Source: Sphingomonas caseinilytica
Lineage (GTDB): Bacteria; Pseudomonadota; Alphaproteobacteria; Sphingomonadales; Sphingomonadaceae
Assembly (NCBI RefSeq): GCF_023516455.1
Contig: NZ_JAMGBA010000002.1
Span: 644,501-708,500 of the forward strand
DNA length: 64,000 nt
Direction: 5' to 3'
Position numbers and translations under genes: made by a program. Positions 1 to 8,947 of this stretch are shown in pieces. Position 1 is the stretch's first letter. The number at the start of each line of letters is the position of its first letter. The notes under the pieces were generated by a model. The model had not been told where the DNA came from and made no database searches. It saw nothing but the letters and a program-made list of their open reading frames with translations.

Positions 1-91
1 ATGACTGTCCCAAGCGGCGCGGTCGCGGTGGAACCGGGGGCGGCAAGCTTCGTTCGTTTCGGTAACGAAAATGGAGTTCAGGGAGTAAAAC

Positions 92-289
92 ATGGCTGAC
101 GAACATGATACCAACGACCGGGTGACCATCGTCGAGACCGACGGCGGCGGCGGAAGCGGCGGCGTACTGGCCGTGGTCCTCCTGGTGATTGTCGTCCTGG
201 TGCTGCTGTTCCTGTTCCGCGACCAACTCGGATTTGGCGGCGATACCGACATCAACATCCCGGACAAGGTTGAGGTGAACGTCAACTGA
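92..289 (+). CDS. Small single-pass membrane protein, function unknown
   Basis: A 65-residue protein. Residues 1-25 are acidic and end in a Gly-rich linker, residues about 25-43 form one strongly hydrophobic transmembrane helix (a run of V, L and I), and a short polar tail rich in Asp, Ile and Val follows. The ATG is preceded by GGGAG about 6 nt upstream, which supports the start. The C-terminal tail would lie on one side of the inner membrane; topology cannot be decided because there is only one Arg after the helix. A stem-loop at 327-356 lies 38 bp downstream and could end its transcript. I do not recognise the family; short proteins of this shape are common in sphingomonads. Real gene likely, function unknown. 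Confidence 0.6.
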   Translation: MADEHDTNDRVTIVETDGGGGSGGVLAVVLLVIVVLVLLFLFRDQLGFGGDTDINIPDKVEVNVN

Positions 290-326
290 CGTCTTAATTG
301 CTTGTCTTTGAAGAGACGCGTAACGA

Positions 327-356
327 CCCCCTCGCTTCACGGTGAAGTCGAGGGGG
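327..356 (+). terminator. Stem-loop that may be a terminator and overlaps the hmgA ribosome-binding site
   Basis: CCCCCTCG-CTTCAC (327-340) pairs with GTGAAG-T-CGAGGGGG (342-356) with a single bulged T; it is followed by only TTT. The right arm contains the GAGGGG that serves as the Shine-Dalgarno for a GTG at 362. It could terminate the gene at 92-289, or hide the hmgA ribosome-binding site when folded. The U-tract is weak, so the terminator role is uncertain. Confidence 0.55.
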
Positions 357-361
357 TTTGC

Positions 362-1663
362 GTGCCTGTGGCGAACGCGACGAACGAGATCCGATATCTG
401 ACCGGGTTCGGCGGTCATTTCGAAACCGAGGCGGTGCCAGGCGCATTGCCCAAGGGCCGCAACAGTCCGCAGCGGCCGGCCTTCGGCCTCTATGCCGAGC
501 AATTGTCCGGCAGCGCATTCACAGCGCCAAGGCATGAGAACCGGCGCAGCTGGCTCTATCGGATGCGGCCTACCGCCGATCATCGGCCCTTCAAGCCATA
601 TAGTGGCGGGCCAGCTCTGATCGCCGGAGCAGCGGAGGGGCCGATCGCGCCCAATCGCCTGCGTTGGGACCCGCCGTCCGACCTGCCGGAAGGCACGGAT
701 TTCGTCGACGGCCTTGTGACCATGCTGGTCAATCGCGATCCTTCCGAACTCACGGGCGTTTCGGTCCACTTGTATCGCGCGAACCGGTCGATGACTGGCC
801 GGGTGTTCATCGATGCCGACGGCGAGCTACTGATCATTCCGCAGTCGGGAACGCTTCGGATCTTCACCGAAATGGGCCGGTTGGAAGTGGCCGCGGGATG
901 GATTGCGCTGATCCCGAGGGGCGTTCGCTTCCGCGTCGAGATTGACGGCGAAGCGCGCGGCTATGTGGCTGAGAACCAGGGCGCGACCTTCCGCCTGCCG
1001 GAGCTTGGGCCGATCGGCTCCAACGGCCTCGCTAATGGCCGCGATTTCGAGACGCCTGTCGCTGCCTTTGAGGATGTCGACGCTCCGTGCGAGGTCATCC
1101 AGAAATATCAGGGTGCGTTGTGGTCGACGACGCTCGACCATAGCCCGCTGGATGTCGTTGCCTGGCACGGCAACCTCGCTCCGTGCCGCTACGAGCTCGC
1201 GCGCTTCAATACGATCGGAACGGTAAGCTTCGACCACCCCGATCCGTCGATTTTCACCGTTCTCACCAGTCCGAGCGAAACGCCGGGACGGGCCAATGCC
1301 GATTTCGTGATTTTCCCGCCGCGCTGGATGGTTGGTGAGGATACGTTCCGGCCACCATGGTTCCACCGTAACGTGATGAGCGAGGCGATGGGGCTTATCC
1401 ACGGCGAATATGACGCGAAGGCGGAAGGCTTCCAGCCGGGCGGCCTCAGCCTCCACAATCTGATGAGTGGGCACGGGCCCGACGTCGAAAGCTGGAAGGG
1501 TGCGAGCGCCGCCGAGCTGAAGCCCGTCAAGATAGAAGGGACGATGGCCTTCATGGTCGAGAGTTGCTGGCCATATCGGCCAACCCAATTTGCGCTGGAA
1601 CGGGCGCAGCAGGATTATGACCTGGCATGGGCCGATTTCCCGAAGGCGCAGCTTCCGAAATGA
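362..1663 (+). CDS. hmgA: Homogentisate 1,2-dioxygenase
   Basis: Opens the aromatic ring of homogentisate to maleylacetoacetate in tyrosine and phenylalanine breakdown; a cytoplasmic Fe(II) enzyme. The N-terminus [19 protein letters not shown] and the following [25 protein letters not shown]-type block are hallmark family sequences, and the C-terminal [14 protein letters not shown] and [11 protein letters not shown] segments carry the expected His and Glu iron ligands. From the GTG at 362 the protein has 433 residues, the usual family length. I prefer this start to an upstream TTG at 302 because GAGGGG sits 8 nt before it and the extra 20 residues would be unlike the family. The stop overlaps the fahA ATG (ATGA at 1660), so the two are translationally coupled. 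Confidence 0.95.
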   Translation: MPVANATNEIRYLTGFGGHFETEAVPGALPKGRNSPQRPAFGLYAEQLSGSAFTAPRHENRRSWLYRMRPTADHRPFKPYSGGPALIAGAAEGPIAPNRLRWDPPSDLPEGTDFVDGLVTMLVNRDPSELTGVSVHLYRANRSMTGRVFIDADGELLIIPQSGTLRIFTEMGRLEVAAGWIALIPRGVRFRVEIDGEARGYVAENQGATFRLPELGPIGSNGLANGRDFETPVAAFEDVDAPCEVIQKYQGALWSTTLDHSPLDVVAWHGNLAPCRYELARFNTIGTVSFDHPDPSIFTVLTSPSETPGRANADFVIFPPRWMVGEDTFRPPWFHRNVMSEAMGLIHGEYDAKAEGFQPGGLSLHNLMSGHGPDVESWKGASAAELKPVKIEGTMAFMVESCWPYRPTQFALERAQQDYDLAWADFPKAQLPK

Positions 1664-2961
1664 CCTCGACGATCGACGAAACCCACAATCCGGACCTGCA
1701 AAGCTGGGTCGGCAGCGCGAACGGGCATATCGACTTTCCGATCCAGAACCTTCCGCTCGGCGTCTTCTCGGTAGGCTCGAAGGGTCCGCATATCGGCGTC
1801 GCGATCGGCGATTCGGTTCTGGACCTTCATGGCGTCGCCAATGCCGGGCTGCTGGATAGCCATTGGACGCTGGCGCTCAGCCTTGGATGCCTGAACGCCT
1901 GGTTTGCCCACGGTCCGGACGACAGCGCCAGCTTGCGCCGCCGCTTGTCGGAGCTCCTGTCGCAGGAAAGCAATCGCGCCAAGGTCGAGCCGCATCTCGT
2001 GGGCAGGGAGCGGGTGACCATGCACCTTCCCTGCACGATCGGCGACTACACCGACTTTTATGTCGGCATTCATCATGCGACCAATGTCGGGAAGCAGTTC
2101 CGCCCGGACAATCCGCTGCTTCCCAACTATAAATATGTGCCGATCGGCTATCACGGACGCGCCAGTTCGGTCCGCGTTTCAGGACACCAGGTGGTCCGCC
2201 CGAAGGGGCAGCGCAAGCCGCCGGACGCCGACGTGCCCGATTACGGGCCAAGCCGGCGGCTCGATTATGAGCTGGAGCTTGGAATCTTCATCGGGCGGGG
2301 CAACGAACTTGGAAGCCCAATCCCGATTGGCGACGCAGGAGGCCATATCGCGGGATATTGCCTGCTTAACGACTGGTCCGCGCGAGACCTTCAGGCGTGG
2401 GAATATCAGCCGCTCGGCCCCTTCCTGGCCAAGAACTTCCTGACCAGCATTTCGCCTTGGGTCGTCTCGCCCGAAGCGCTTGCGCCGTTCCGCCGGGCGA
2501 TGCCGCTGCGGCCGGAAGGAGACCCCGATCCGCTGCCCTATCTTTGGGACGAGTGCGACCAGCAGGCCGGCGGCCTTGGCATTGGCCTTGAAGTAAGCCT
2601 GCAGACCTCCGCGATGCGGGACGCCGGGATGGCGCCTCACCAGCTGAGCAAGGGCGAAGCTGCCGCCGCCATGTACTGGTCGGCGGCACAGATCGTCGCA
2701 CACCATTCGTCCAACGGCTGCAATCTCCAGCCCGGCGACCTGATCGGGACCGGCACGCTGTCCACCAGCTCTAGAGATGGTCTGGGTTCGCTCCTGGAAA
2801 TCAGCCAGGGCGGAAAGGCGCCGATCGAGCTGCCAAGCGGAGAGCAGCGCAGCTTTCTCGAAGACGGGGATGAATTGATCTTGGCGGCCCGCTGCGAGGC
2901 GGAGGGGGCCGTAACGATCGGCTTCGGAAGCTGCACCGGCAAGGTGGTGCCGGCCAACTGA
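1660..2961 (+). CDS. fahA: Fumarylacetoacetase
   Basis: Hydrolyses fumarylacetoacetate to fumarate and acetoacetate, the last step of the homogentisate pathway. The protein has 433 residues. It has the small N-terminal FAH_N domain (about 15-115) and the catalytic FAH domain, with [15 protein letters not shown] carrying the catalytic His, the metal-site [12 protein letters not shown] segment, and [25 protein letters not shown]. The start chosen is the ATG inside the ATGA overlap with hmgA; an in-frame ATG 33 nt upstream would only add residues read inside hmgA. The maleylacetoacetate isomerase (maiA) that normally acts between the two enzymes is not in the window. Confidence 0.95.
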   Translation: MTSTIDETHNPDLQSWVGSANGHIDFPIQNLPLGVFSVGSKGPHIGVAIGDSVLDLHGVANAGLLDSHWTLALSLGCLNAWFAHGPDDSASLRRRLSELLSQESNRAKVEPHLVGRERVTMHLPCTIGDYTDFYVGIHHATNVGKQFRPDNPLLPNYKYVPIGYHGRASSVRVSGHQVVRPKGQRKPPDADVPDYGPSRRLDYELELGIFIGRGNELGSPIPIGDAGGHIAGYCLLNDWSARDLQAWEYQPLGPFLAKNFLTSISPWVVSPEALAPFRRAMPLRPEGDPDPLPYLWDECDQQAGGLGIGLEVSLQTSAMRDAGMAPHQLSKGEAAAAMYWSAAQIVAHHSSNGCNLQPGDLIGTGTLSTSSRDGLGSLLEISQGGKAPIELPSGEQRSFLEDGDELILAARCEAEGAVTIGFGSCTGKVVPAN

Positions 2962-3016
2962 TCAGGAACATAGGTCGTCACTTTTTCGTTGTGCGGGCGG
3001 AGAAGGGAGAACCCAT

Positions 3017-3379
3017 ATGTTTGCCCGCTCAACCCGGAAAACCAGTACATTGGTCGCGTTCGCGCTGGTGGCGTCCGCTAGTGGCGGTGCGTCCACTGCC
3101 GTTGCCCAGCAGGAAGGACAAATCGTCGTCCGTGGTGTCGCCCAAGGCACCAAAATGGTCCTTGTGAACTATCGCGACCTGAACCTGAATTTCGAAGCTC
3201 ATCGCGATGTTCTTTATGGGCGGGTCGGCGACGCGGTGCGGGAGGTTTGCAACTTTGACCAGGTAAGGGGGCCCGGAACCGACTATCGGGAATGTACCTC
3301 CAGGTCATGGACCGGCGTCATGCCGCAGATGTATCGGGCCTTCACCCAGCATTATCAGAGGGCGCAAGTTCGCCGTTAA
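3017..3379 (+). CDS. UrcA family secreted protein (first copy)
   Basis: A 120-residue protein with a cleavable signal peptide (about residues 1-30, ending AVAQ) and a small domain with the pattern VNYRDLNLNFEAHRDVLYGRVGDAVREVCNF, followed by a second Cys in DYRECTSRSW. This matches the UrcA family (an exported, two-Cys protein common in sphingomonads); its biochemical role is not known. The two conserved Cys probably form a disulfide in the periplasm. The ATG follows GAAGGGAGA closely. It is one of a tandem pair with the gene at 3634-4032, which shares the same core pattern, so they probably arose by duplication. Confidence 0.75.
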   Translation: MFARSTRKTSTLVAFALVASASGGASTAVAQQEGQIVVRGVAQGTKMVLVNYRDLNLNFEAHRDVLYGRVGDAVREVCNFDQVRGPGTDYRECTSRSWTGVMPQMYRAFTQHYQRAQVRR

Positions 3380-3633
3380 CCGGCGAGCGGATAACCAGAG
3401 TCGCGCGCGAATTTCTGCCACGTTTCCGGCCTGATCTCGAAAAATCGCGTTCGAAATATGAACGCCAGATGTCTCCGTTCGGCCATTGGTCGATGCTCCC
3501 CGGCGCTTCGACGCGACGAACGGCTCTTGCCGAAATCGAACCGTCATCCGGTCGAAGTCGCCGTGCAAACTACCAATATTAGAGGCATCTCCCGGTCACC
3601 TCTTCGTGACTGAAGATGAAAGGGAGAATTGAG

Positions 3634-4032
3634 ATGCTTAGCCGTGTTGCGCGGATTTCCGCAGCCGTTTTGTCAGGGGTCACGGCATCTCTTCTGGTAA
3701 CTGCTGCCACTGCACAGGCGGCACAAGAACGGCCGGTCGTCGTCTATGCCGATCGCCATGTGAACATTGAACGCGTACCCTATGGCGACCTTAATCTGGC
3801 CGCGTCGGCCGATCGGAAATCGCTGTATAGCCGCGTAGGAAGTGCGGTTCGCAACGTCTGCAATTTCGATTCAAGGGGCATTTCCGCCGATTATCGGACT
3901 TGCGCGTCACTTTCATGGGCGGACGCTCGCCCGCAGATCAACAAGGCGCTCGCGCAGGCCGACCAGATGGCCGCGCTTGGCCAGCCGGCCTTTGCGGCGG
4001 GCGCCATCACGATTAGCGCGCGTCTCCGCTAA
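3634..4032 (+). CDS. UrcA family secreted protein (second copy)
   Basis: A 132-residue paralogue of the upstream UrcA gene. It has a signal peptide (residues 1-29, ending AAQA) and the shared core VPYGDLNLAASADRKSLYSRV, then VRNVCNF and ADYRTCASLSW with the two conserved Cys. The start is placed at the second in-frame ATG because AGGGAGA lies 5-11 nt before it, whereas the ATG at 3616 has no ribosome-binding site. A strong hairpin with a T-tract follows 20 bp after the stop. About 250 bp without a gene separate the two copies, so each may have its own promoter. Function unknown beyond the family name. Confidence 0.75.
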   Translation: MLSRVARISAAVLSGVTASLLVTAATAQAAQERPVVVYADRHVNIERVPYGDLNLAASADRKSLYSRVGSAVRNVCNFDSRGISADYRTCASLSWADARPQINKALAQADQMAALGQPAFAAGAITISARLR

Positions 4033-4050
4033 TCTGACCGCCTGAGCCTG

Positions 4051-4086
4051 AACGCGCGGTGCCTGTCCGAGGCGCCGCGCGTTTTC
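4051..4086 (+). terminator. Rho-independent terminator after the second UrcA gene
   Basis: An 11-bp GC-rich stem (CGCGCGGTGCC against GGCGCCGCGCG, one T-G wobble) with a 7-nt loop is followed by TTTTC. It lies 19 bp past the stop codon at 4032. Confidence 0.8.
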
Positions 4087-4270
4087 GCATCCGGCACCGG
4101 CAATTTAAGTTTGTGAAAGCCGGTGAGTTTCGATTGCCGCATAATCAGGAAATCCCGCTCCTTCCCGGCGTCCCGAACGGGGAGGGGAGAGAGGGGTCAC
4201 GCGGCCAAACCCCCAAAATTGGACAGCTCTTGGCCGCGTGGCCTTTCTCACTGGAACTTGGGCGCGCCTC

Positions 4271-4672
4271 CTAGGCAGCGCCACGTTCGATATTGCGCTT
4301 CAGCGCGTCCGTCCCCTGCTGGACCAGCGGAAGCATCTGCTCGGCGAATTCATCCGGAAGGAAGTCCGCGATCCAGACGAATCGGCATCGCGCTTCACCC
4401 TCGGGTATCAATTGCATCGAGGCATTGTGATGCGTCATCGGTGTCCCGCTTATGACGGAATAGGCAAGGCGCCGCCGCTCATCGTTGATGTCGATAACGC
4501 GTTCGCGAACGACCATCCCGTTCGCGAAGGTTACGGTGCGGATGTCGCCATCGAGCCGTCCGTCAATCAGGACGTCAGCAAATAGCCGGTGAGCAAGGCT
4601 CACCTGCCGCAATGCCGACCAGGCACGATCCGCGCCTACATTGATGATCGTCTCATGCAGAAGGGAGGCCAT
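4271..4672 (-). CDS. SRPBCC-fold protein (polyketide cyclase/dehydrase-like)
   Basis: A 133-residue protein with the helix-grip pattern of SRPBCC proteins: an N-terminal strand with INVGADRAWSALRQVSLAHRLFADV, then GDIRTVTFANGMVVRERVIDINDERRRLAYSVI, and a C-terminal helix FLPDEFAEQMLPLVQQGTDALKRNIE. Such proteins bind a hydrophobic ligand or act as small cyclases or dehydratases, and neither can be read from the sequence. It is the last chromosomal gene before the tRNA-Thr remnant at 4813 and is probably core genome. It converges on the UrcA pair and their terminator. Ligand unknown. Confidence 0.75.
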   Translation of the reverse strand: MASLLHETIINVGADRAWSALRQVSLAHRLFADVLIDGRLDGDIRTVTFANGMVVRERVIDINDERRRLAYSVISGTPMTHHNASMQLIPEGEARCRFVWIADFLPDEFAEQMLPLVQQGTDALKRNIERGAA

Positions 4673-4812
4673 GCTCGACTCCGCGGAAAGAGGAATCTCC
4701 GGAAGAGCTTATCATTCGCCCGGTTTCAGTCTTCCGAGATTTGCCGCCCCTGCCGGTAGGGCAAGGGTGGCCAGTGGCCGCTGGATAGGCCGAGCAGGTG
4801 AACAATGTGAGG

Positions 4813-4857
4813 TGGTGCCGCTTAGGTGACTCGAACACCTGACCCCATCATTACGAA
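4813..4857 (-). repeat. Outermost tRNA-Thr(CGT) 3' fragment (attachment-site remnant)
   Basis: Forty-five nt from CCA back to the anticodon loop, matching the intact tRNA at 40 of 45 positions. All five differences are in the T-stem, which here is fully paired (AGGTG/CACCT). The rest of 4673-5070 holds no gene that I can support. Confidence 0.85.
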
Positions 4858-5043
4858 GGCAGGGGAAGCGTTTCGCAAAAAGCTAATAATTCAAGGACTT
4901 GGCATTACCATTCGGTGCGTCCCTTTGGCTTACCCAGCGACGACCCAAACGCGCCAAGTTTGCACGAAATCGCTTTGCCTAGCGAAAGTGCTTTGGGCCT
5001 ATCGCCGGCCGGAATCTGACCCCGTGCGGACCCACAAGCTCTT

Positions 5044-5074
5044 GTGTCCGCTTTCGAGCCATTCCGGTCATTAG
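5044..5074. repeat. Island palindromic repeat, copy 1
   Basis: Degenerate palindrome of the form TGTCCGCTTTCGAGCC then ATTCCGGTCATTAG. It ends inside the stop codon of the sensor kinase gene. Confidence 0.6.
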
Positions 5075-6636
5075 CGGCGGTGCGGCAGCTGCATGTGGAA
5101 GGTCGCACCACATCCATCGCCTGGCGAGACCCACAGTCGCCCACCATGCTCCTCGATGATGGTCCGGGAGAGCGATAGGCCCAAGCCAGTCCCGGTAGCT
5201 TTGGTCGTGAAAAACGGTTCAAAGATCTGCGCCATTCTATCCGGTGAAATGCCGGCGCCGGTATCGCTCACATCGAGCTGCACATTCTGTTCATCCAGCA
5301 GGACGGACCGGATGGCGATGTTCCGCGGTCGCCTGCGTGTCTGGACCATGGATTCGATCGCATTGGTGAGCAAGTTGATGAGGACCCGCTGAATCTGAAC
5401 TCTGTTAGCCAGAATTGGCGGCAAGCTATCATCCAGCGAAAGTTTCAGGGAGACTTTCCGGGCAGCAAGCTCCCTGTCCATTAGCGATGCGGTTTCACGG
5501 GCCAGATCATTCAGGCTGATTTCACTCCGCGTTCCCTCCTCTGTAACGAAAGTGGCCCGGACACTCTTGATGACATCGAACGTCCGCTCGCTGGAATCGG
5601 CAGCTTCATGCAACGATCGGATTGCCATTTTGGTGTCCGGCTCTGAGCGATTGAGCCAGCTCAGCGCGGTGGAAACGCTGAGCTTTGCTGCGACAAGCGG
5701 TTGCGCCACCTCATGGGCTATCGCTGCCGCAACGGCGTCCATCGAAATCAGTCGCGCGTCGCGCTCTCGATCCCGCGCCGCTGTCGACAAGGCAAGCCGC
5801 GCGTAAAGCCGATTGGACTCGGTAATCAGGGCCAGCATCACGATGAGGTTCGATACGAGCGTGAGAACCAGGAAGACGTAGGCGCCAAGGCTGAACCGTG
5901 ATTGCAGCGGGAGGTTCAGCAGCGACTGCGCCAGCCATGCGGACAGCGCGACCAGCAGCCACAGGTCTAGAACGGACCGCTCCTGCCGAAGCAGCATGAC
6001 CATCGCCGCGACCGTCCATGCAATCACCACGACGTTCACGGTGATCAGCGTGGACTGAATGACCTGGTTCTGATCGATGAAGAAGGACGGCAGCAGGTCG
6101 TGCCCAAGCGTTGCGAGCAACGTGACGAAGATCACGAGCGCGAATGAAATCAGCAGGCCTTGGACAATTCTTGCAGGAGGCCGTTCCGCCAGCGACCGGT
6201 CGGTCGCATCTGCCCGCTTGAGCCAGCCATAGAAGAAGACGGCAATCGGCACCGAGAGCCGCCATGCTACAGCGATCCAGCCTGTGGTGTTGACCTTGGC
6301 GCCAAGCAATCCGGCAGCGGAAAAGGCGCCGGGAAAGGTGAGCGCCCACGGGATGAGGAGCAACCCGCTGATGACATAGCCCGAAGCCAACACGGTCAGG
6401 GCGCGCGATCGAAAAACGACGGCCTGAGCGTAAAGGATGGCGGCACTAATCAAGTCGCAAACGAGCATTCCGGCGTCGAGCGCGGGGATGAGTCCAGGGA
6501 TCGCACCAACGTAGATATTATGTACCGGCGTAGCGACTATGAGGGTGATGAACACCAGGGCAACAATCGCCAGCCCGATCCGGATTTCTTGCCGGACCGG
6601 TGCAGTGTCGAACAACCCCAGCGTTTCCTGCGCCAC
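5071..6636 (-). CDS. Membrane sensor histidine kinase with MASE4-like sensor region
   Basis: A 521-residue protein. Residues about 15-275 hold roughly eight hydrophobic helices, which I take for a MASE4-type integral membrane sensor. A short coiled linker (276-300) is followed by an atypical H-box AAAIAHEVAQPL with the phospho-accepting His near residue 308, the N-box INLLTNAIESM (Asn about 425), the G1 box DTGAGI (Asp about 458), the F-box FEPFFTTK and G2 GTGLGLSLS. It should autophosphorylate and pass phosphate to a response regulator, but no regulator gene is adjacent, so it is an orphan kinase. It is the first gene inside the island and its stop codon lies in a palindromic repeat. The signal sensed is unknown. 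Confidence 0.85.
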   Translation of the reverse strand: MAQETLGLFDTAPVRQEIRIGLAIVALVFITLIVATPVHNIYVGAIPGLIPALDAGMLVCDLISAAILYAQAVVFRSRALTVLASGYVISGLLLIPWALTFPGAFSAAGLLGAKVNTTGWIAVAWRLSVPIAVFFYGWLKRADATDRSLAERPPARIVQGLLISFALVIFVTLLATLGHDLLPSFFIDQNQVIQSTLITVNVVVIAWTVAAMVMLLRQERSVLDLWLLVALSAWLAQSLLNLPLQSRFSLGAYVFLVLTLVSNLIVMLALITESNRLYARLALSTAARDRERDARLISMDAVAAAIAHEVAQPLVAAKLSVSTALSWLNRSEPDTKMAIRSLHEAADSSERTFDVIKSVRATFVTEEGTRSEISLNDLARETASLMDRELAARKVSLKLSLDDSLPPILANRVQIQRVLINLLTNAIESMVQTRRRPRNIAIRSVLLDEQNVQLDVSDTGAGISPDRMAQIFEPFFTTKATGTGLGLSLSRTIIEEHGGRLWVSPGDGCGATFHMQLPHRR

Positions 6637-6736
6637 TGACCTCCCCTTTGGGTTCCGAGCCTACCTATTGTCGCGCTGCAACCTAATCAAATCACGCCAA
6701 CGATTTGACGGATAGCGGACAACATAACTTGCAGCC

Positions 6737-6771
6737 AATGTCCGCTTTCCACCCAATGCGGTCATTAGCGG
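6737..6771. repeat. Island palindromic repeat, copy 2
   Basis: AATGTCCGCTTTCCACCC followed by AATGCGGTCATTAGCGG, the clearest copy of the family. It lies in the 383-bp stretch between the kinase and regulator genes, in which I see no other strong feature. Confidence 0.7.
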
Positions 6772-6779
6772 TTGAGAGA

Positions 6780-6893
6780 ATGCGGCGGTCAAAACGGCGT
6801 TCGAATCAAGATAAGAATCGACGGTTGCAGGGCTTCCTGTTCGGGGCCGGCTTTGGGATGGTCTTCACCGCGATCTTTTTCTTGCGACACTAG
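6780..6893 (+). CDS. Possible 37-residue membrane peptide
   Basis: A basic N-terminus (MRRSKRRSNQDKNRR) is followed by one hydrophobic helix (GFLFGAGFGMVFTAIFF). The reading frame continues upstream through the palindromic repeat, so only the part after 6780 is plausible. The Shine-Dalgarno is weak (GAGAG directly upstream). It could be a chance open frame. Confidence 0.25.
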   Translation: MRRSKRRSNQDKNRRLQGFLFGAGFGMVFTAIFFLRH

Positions 6894-7019
6894 GGTCAGA
6901 AGCGTCTGCCGGCAAATGGCCGAACAGTGGCTTCGTTTATCACGACAGGTAGGCAATTCGCAGGATTCGAGCATTGGCAGGCAGAAAGACAGGCGTCGGA
7001 CCGAATACTCGGATGGATC

Positions 7020-7709
7020 CTACTGGTTAGCGCTCCGTTCGGTGGGCGTTGCGACTGCGCTGATATGAGTAGAACCCCCAATCATCCCGGCCGCTTCGGT
7101 CAAATGAGCATCGGTTAACGCGCAGATCGATAATATGCGGCATGGCTCATCTCCAATGGCGATATAGGCGTGTCCCATCTCGCTATCGAAATAGACTGAA
7201 TCGCCCTTCTCCAGGCGCACCGGCGTGTACATATCGAGATGCAATTCGAGGGTTCCTTCGAGCACATAGACAAACTCCTCGCCCGCGTGCCGCATGAGTT
7301 CGTCATACTCTTCGATGCTCTTAGCAAAGACCTCTCCGACAATCGGAGTAATTCTCTTGTTCAGCAGTTCCGATGCCAGATAGAGAGAATTGCCCTTGGG
7401 ATTTTCGATCGACTGGCCATCTCCCGCACGGGCGACGCTACGGCGCGTCGCACTTTGGATTTTCGGCCCCTCTTTTGCTGTCGGGGAAATTAGCTCAGTC
7501 AAGTCGACGCTAAGGCCGTCGCTGATGCGTAAGAGTTTCTCGAGAGTCAGCGCCACCTTGCCATTTTCGATCTTCGACAAGGTCGAGACATTCATACCGG
7601 TCAAGTAACTGACATCTGCCAGGGTTAGGCCACGCTTTGCTCGCAAAGCCTTCAACGCCGCACCGGGGCGCGCTTGGACTTTACCTTTGTGGTCATCGCT
7701 AGCCATCAA
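7020..7709 (-). CDS. XRE-family regulator with C-terminal cupin domain
   Basis: A 229-residue protein. The helix-turn-helix is at about 17-71 (LKALRAKRGLTLADVSYLTGMNVSTLSKIENGKVALTLEKLLRISDGL), a linker spans 72-110, and a cupin_2 barrel at about 140-210 includes GEEFVYVLEGTLELHLDMY and LEKGDSVYFDSEMGHAY. This layout is common in repressors of amine and amino-acid catabolic genes in which the cupin senses a small ligand. It is co-oriented with, and 56 bp downstream of, the D-amino-acid dehydrogenase-like gene, so it probably regulates that gene and the divergent cluster that follows. The operator is not known; see the palindrome at 8955-8966. The ligand is inference. Confidence 0.85.
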   Translation of the reverse strand: MMASDDHKGKVQARPGAALKALRAKRGLTLADVSYLTGMNVSTLSKIENGKVALTLEKLLRISDGLSVDLTELISPTAKEGPKIQSATRRSVARAGDGQSIENPKGNSLYLASELLNKRITPIVGEVFAKSIEEYDELMRHAGEEFVYVLEGTLELHLDMYTPVRLEKGDSVYFDSEMGHAYIAIGDEPCRILSICALTDAHLTEAAGMIGGSTHISAVATPTERSANQ

Positions 7710-7765
7710 ATCTCCTATGACGCGAAACTAGTGTGCGCTGGTTGTCGGACCAAGGGTTTTCAATT

Positions 7766-8947
7766 TCAAAGAAAGTTTTTCCCTAGGGCGAGTTCTTGCT
7801 CGCTGGGCAAGCCCAACCTTTCAGGACTCATTTTTGAAACGTCGATCCCCAAATCGTGCAAGTCGTAGCCATCCGCTTTCCAGCTCGGGGATTCACTCAA
7901 AATCTGGCCGGCCGCGATCCTGCTCAAGGCCGGTGCGGTCTGAATCCCATAACCTCCAAGTGCAGCAAACCAGAAAAAGCTCGGTTGCAGGCGATCGAAA
8001 CCAATCACCGGCGACCTATCCTGGACGAATGACCTTAGGCCGGCCCATTTGCTAGCAATCCGCCTGACTTGAAGGGTTGTGGCCTGCTCCAGCCGATCAA
8101 CAGCTATGGCAATGTCGAGTTCGTCGGCTTGCGCGTCACATGGGTCCGTGAGGGTTTCATCGGCAGGCGAGAGTAGCAACATTCCGGCATCCGGCTTCAG
8201 ATAAAAATCCTCTTCCACGTTCACCAACATCGGCCAGTCGGCAGTATTGAGTCCGGTGGGTGCTTCGATCAAACAAGCCGTGCGTTTGAGCGGCTGGAGG
8301 CCGATATCCGTCGCCCCGGCGAGTAACCCAATTTCCCCCGCCCAGGCACCTGATGCGTTGACAATGATCTGTGCGCGGACTTCGGTATCCGCCATCCTTA
8401 TCCGCCAGCCCTGCGTATCTCGCTCTAGTCCGATGACCGGTGATGACATTGCGGCAATTCCGCCTCTCTGGCGGAAAAGGCGCAGATATCCCTGCTGAAG
8501 TTCATTGACATCTATATCCGCGGGACTGGTGGTCAGCGCCGCTCCAATCAGGACCTCCGGCCTGAGAATCGGACAAAGCGCCAATGCTTCTTTCAACGAT
8601 TGGAGTTCGACGTGACCGGCCTCTTTTGCAACCGCCACAAATTGATCAAACGCGCATTCTTGACCTTGGCGTGCGGTTAAAAGAACCCGCCGGGGCGTCA
8701 CCAAAGGGGCCGTCGCGAAGCCCAGCGGAGGTTTGTAAAAGAACTCGCGGCTCGCCCGTGTGAGTGCGCGGACCAACTCATTGCCATACGCCTCCGAAAA
8801 CACGGCAGCGGACCGGCCGGTCGAATGGTAGCCGGGATGGTCTTCCATCTCGAACAGCTGAACTTTCCTGTGTGCGGCTAGATGCGCGGCGATCGATGAG
8901 CCAGCAATACCGGCGCCGATAACGGCAATGTCCGGTTGGAATGTCAT
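7766..8947 (-). CDS. FAD-dependent D-amino-acid dehydrogenase, DauA-like
   Basis: A 393-residue FAD oxidoreductase of the DAO fold. The dinucleotide-binding GAGIAG is at residues 11-16, followed by the HPGYHSTGRSAAVFSEAYGN block that closely resembles D-arginine dehydrogenase (DauA) of Pseudomonas as I recall it. Further DauA-like stretches are DWPMLVNVEEDFYLKPDAGMLLLSPADE, the WAGLRSFVQDRSPVIG segment and GGYGIQTAPALSR. It would oxidise a D-amino acid to the 2-keto acid and ammonia, passing electrons to the respiratory chain. The start is the ATG at 8947, after GGTGGA; an upstream ATG at 9004 lacks a ribosome-binding site. It lies between the XRE-cupin gene and a divergent hydrolase. Substrate specificity cannot be read from the sequence. 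Confidence 0.85.
   Translation of the reverse strand: MTFQPDIAVIGAGIAGSSIAAHLAAHRKVQLFEMEDHPGYHSTGRSAAVFSEAYGNELVRALTRASREFFYKPPLGFATAPLVTPRRVLLTARQGQECAFDQFVAVAKEAGHVELQSLKEALALCPILRPEVLIGAALTTSPADIDVNELQQGYLRLFRQRGGIAAMSSPVIGLERDTQGWRIRMADTEVRAQIIVNASGAWAGEIGLLAGATDIGLQPLKRTACLIEAPTGLNTADWPMLVNVEEDFYLKPDAGMLLLSPADETLTDPCDAQADELDIAIAVDRLEQATTLQVRRIASKWAGLRSFVQDRSPVIGFDRLQPSFFWFAALGGYGIQTAPALSRIAAGQILSESPSWKADGYDLHDLGIDVSKMSPERLGLPSEQELALGKNFL

Noticed and set aside
302-361. TTG-initiated extension of hmgA
   Set aside because: No ribosome-binding site, read through the hairpin, and unlike the conserved N-terminus; GTG at 362 fits better.
827-1588. Long open frame antisense to hmgA
   Set aside because: Shadow in a GC-rich gene; no protein family resemblance.
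6705-6779. Upstream part of the small frame at 6705-6893
   Set aside because: It is read through the palindromic repeat; only the portion after 6780 could be coding.
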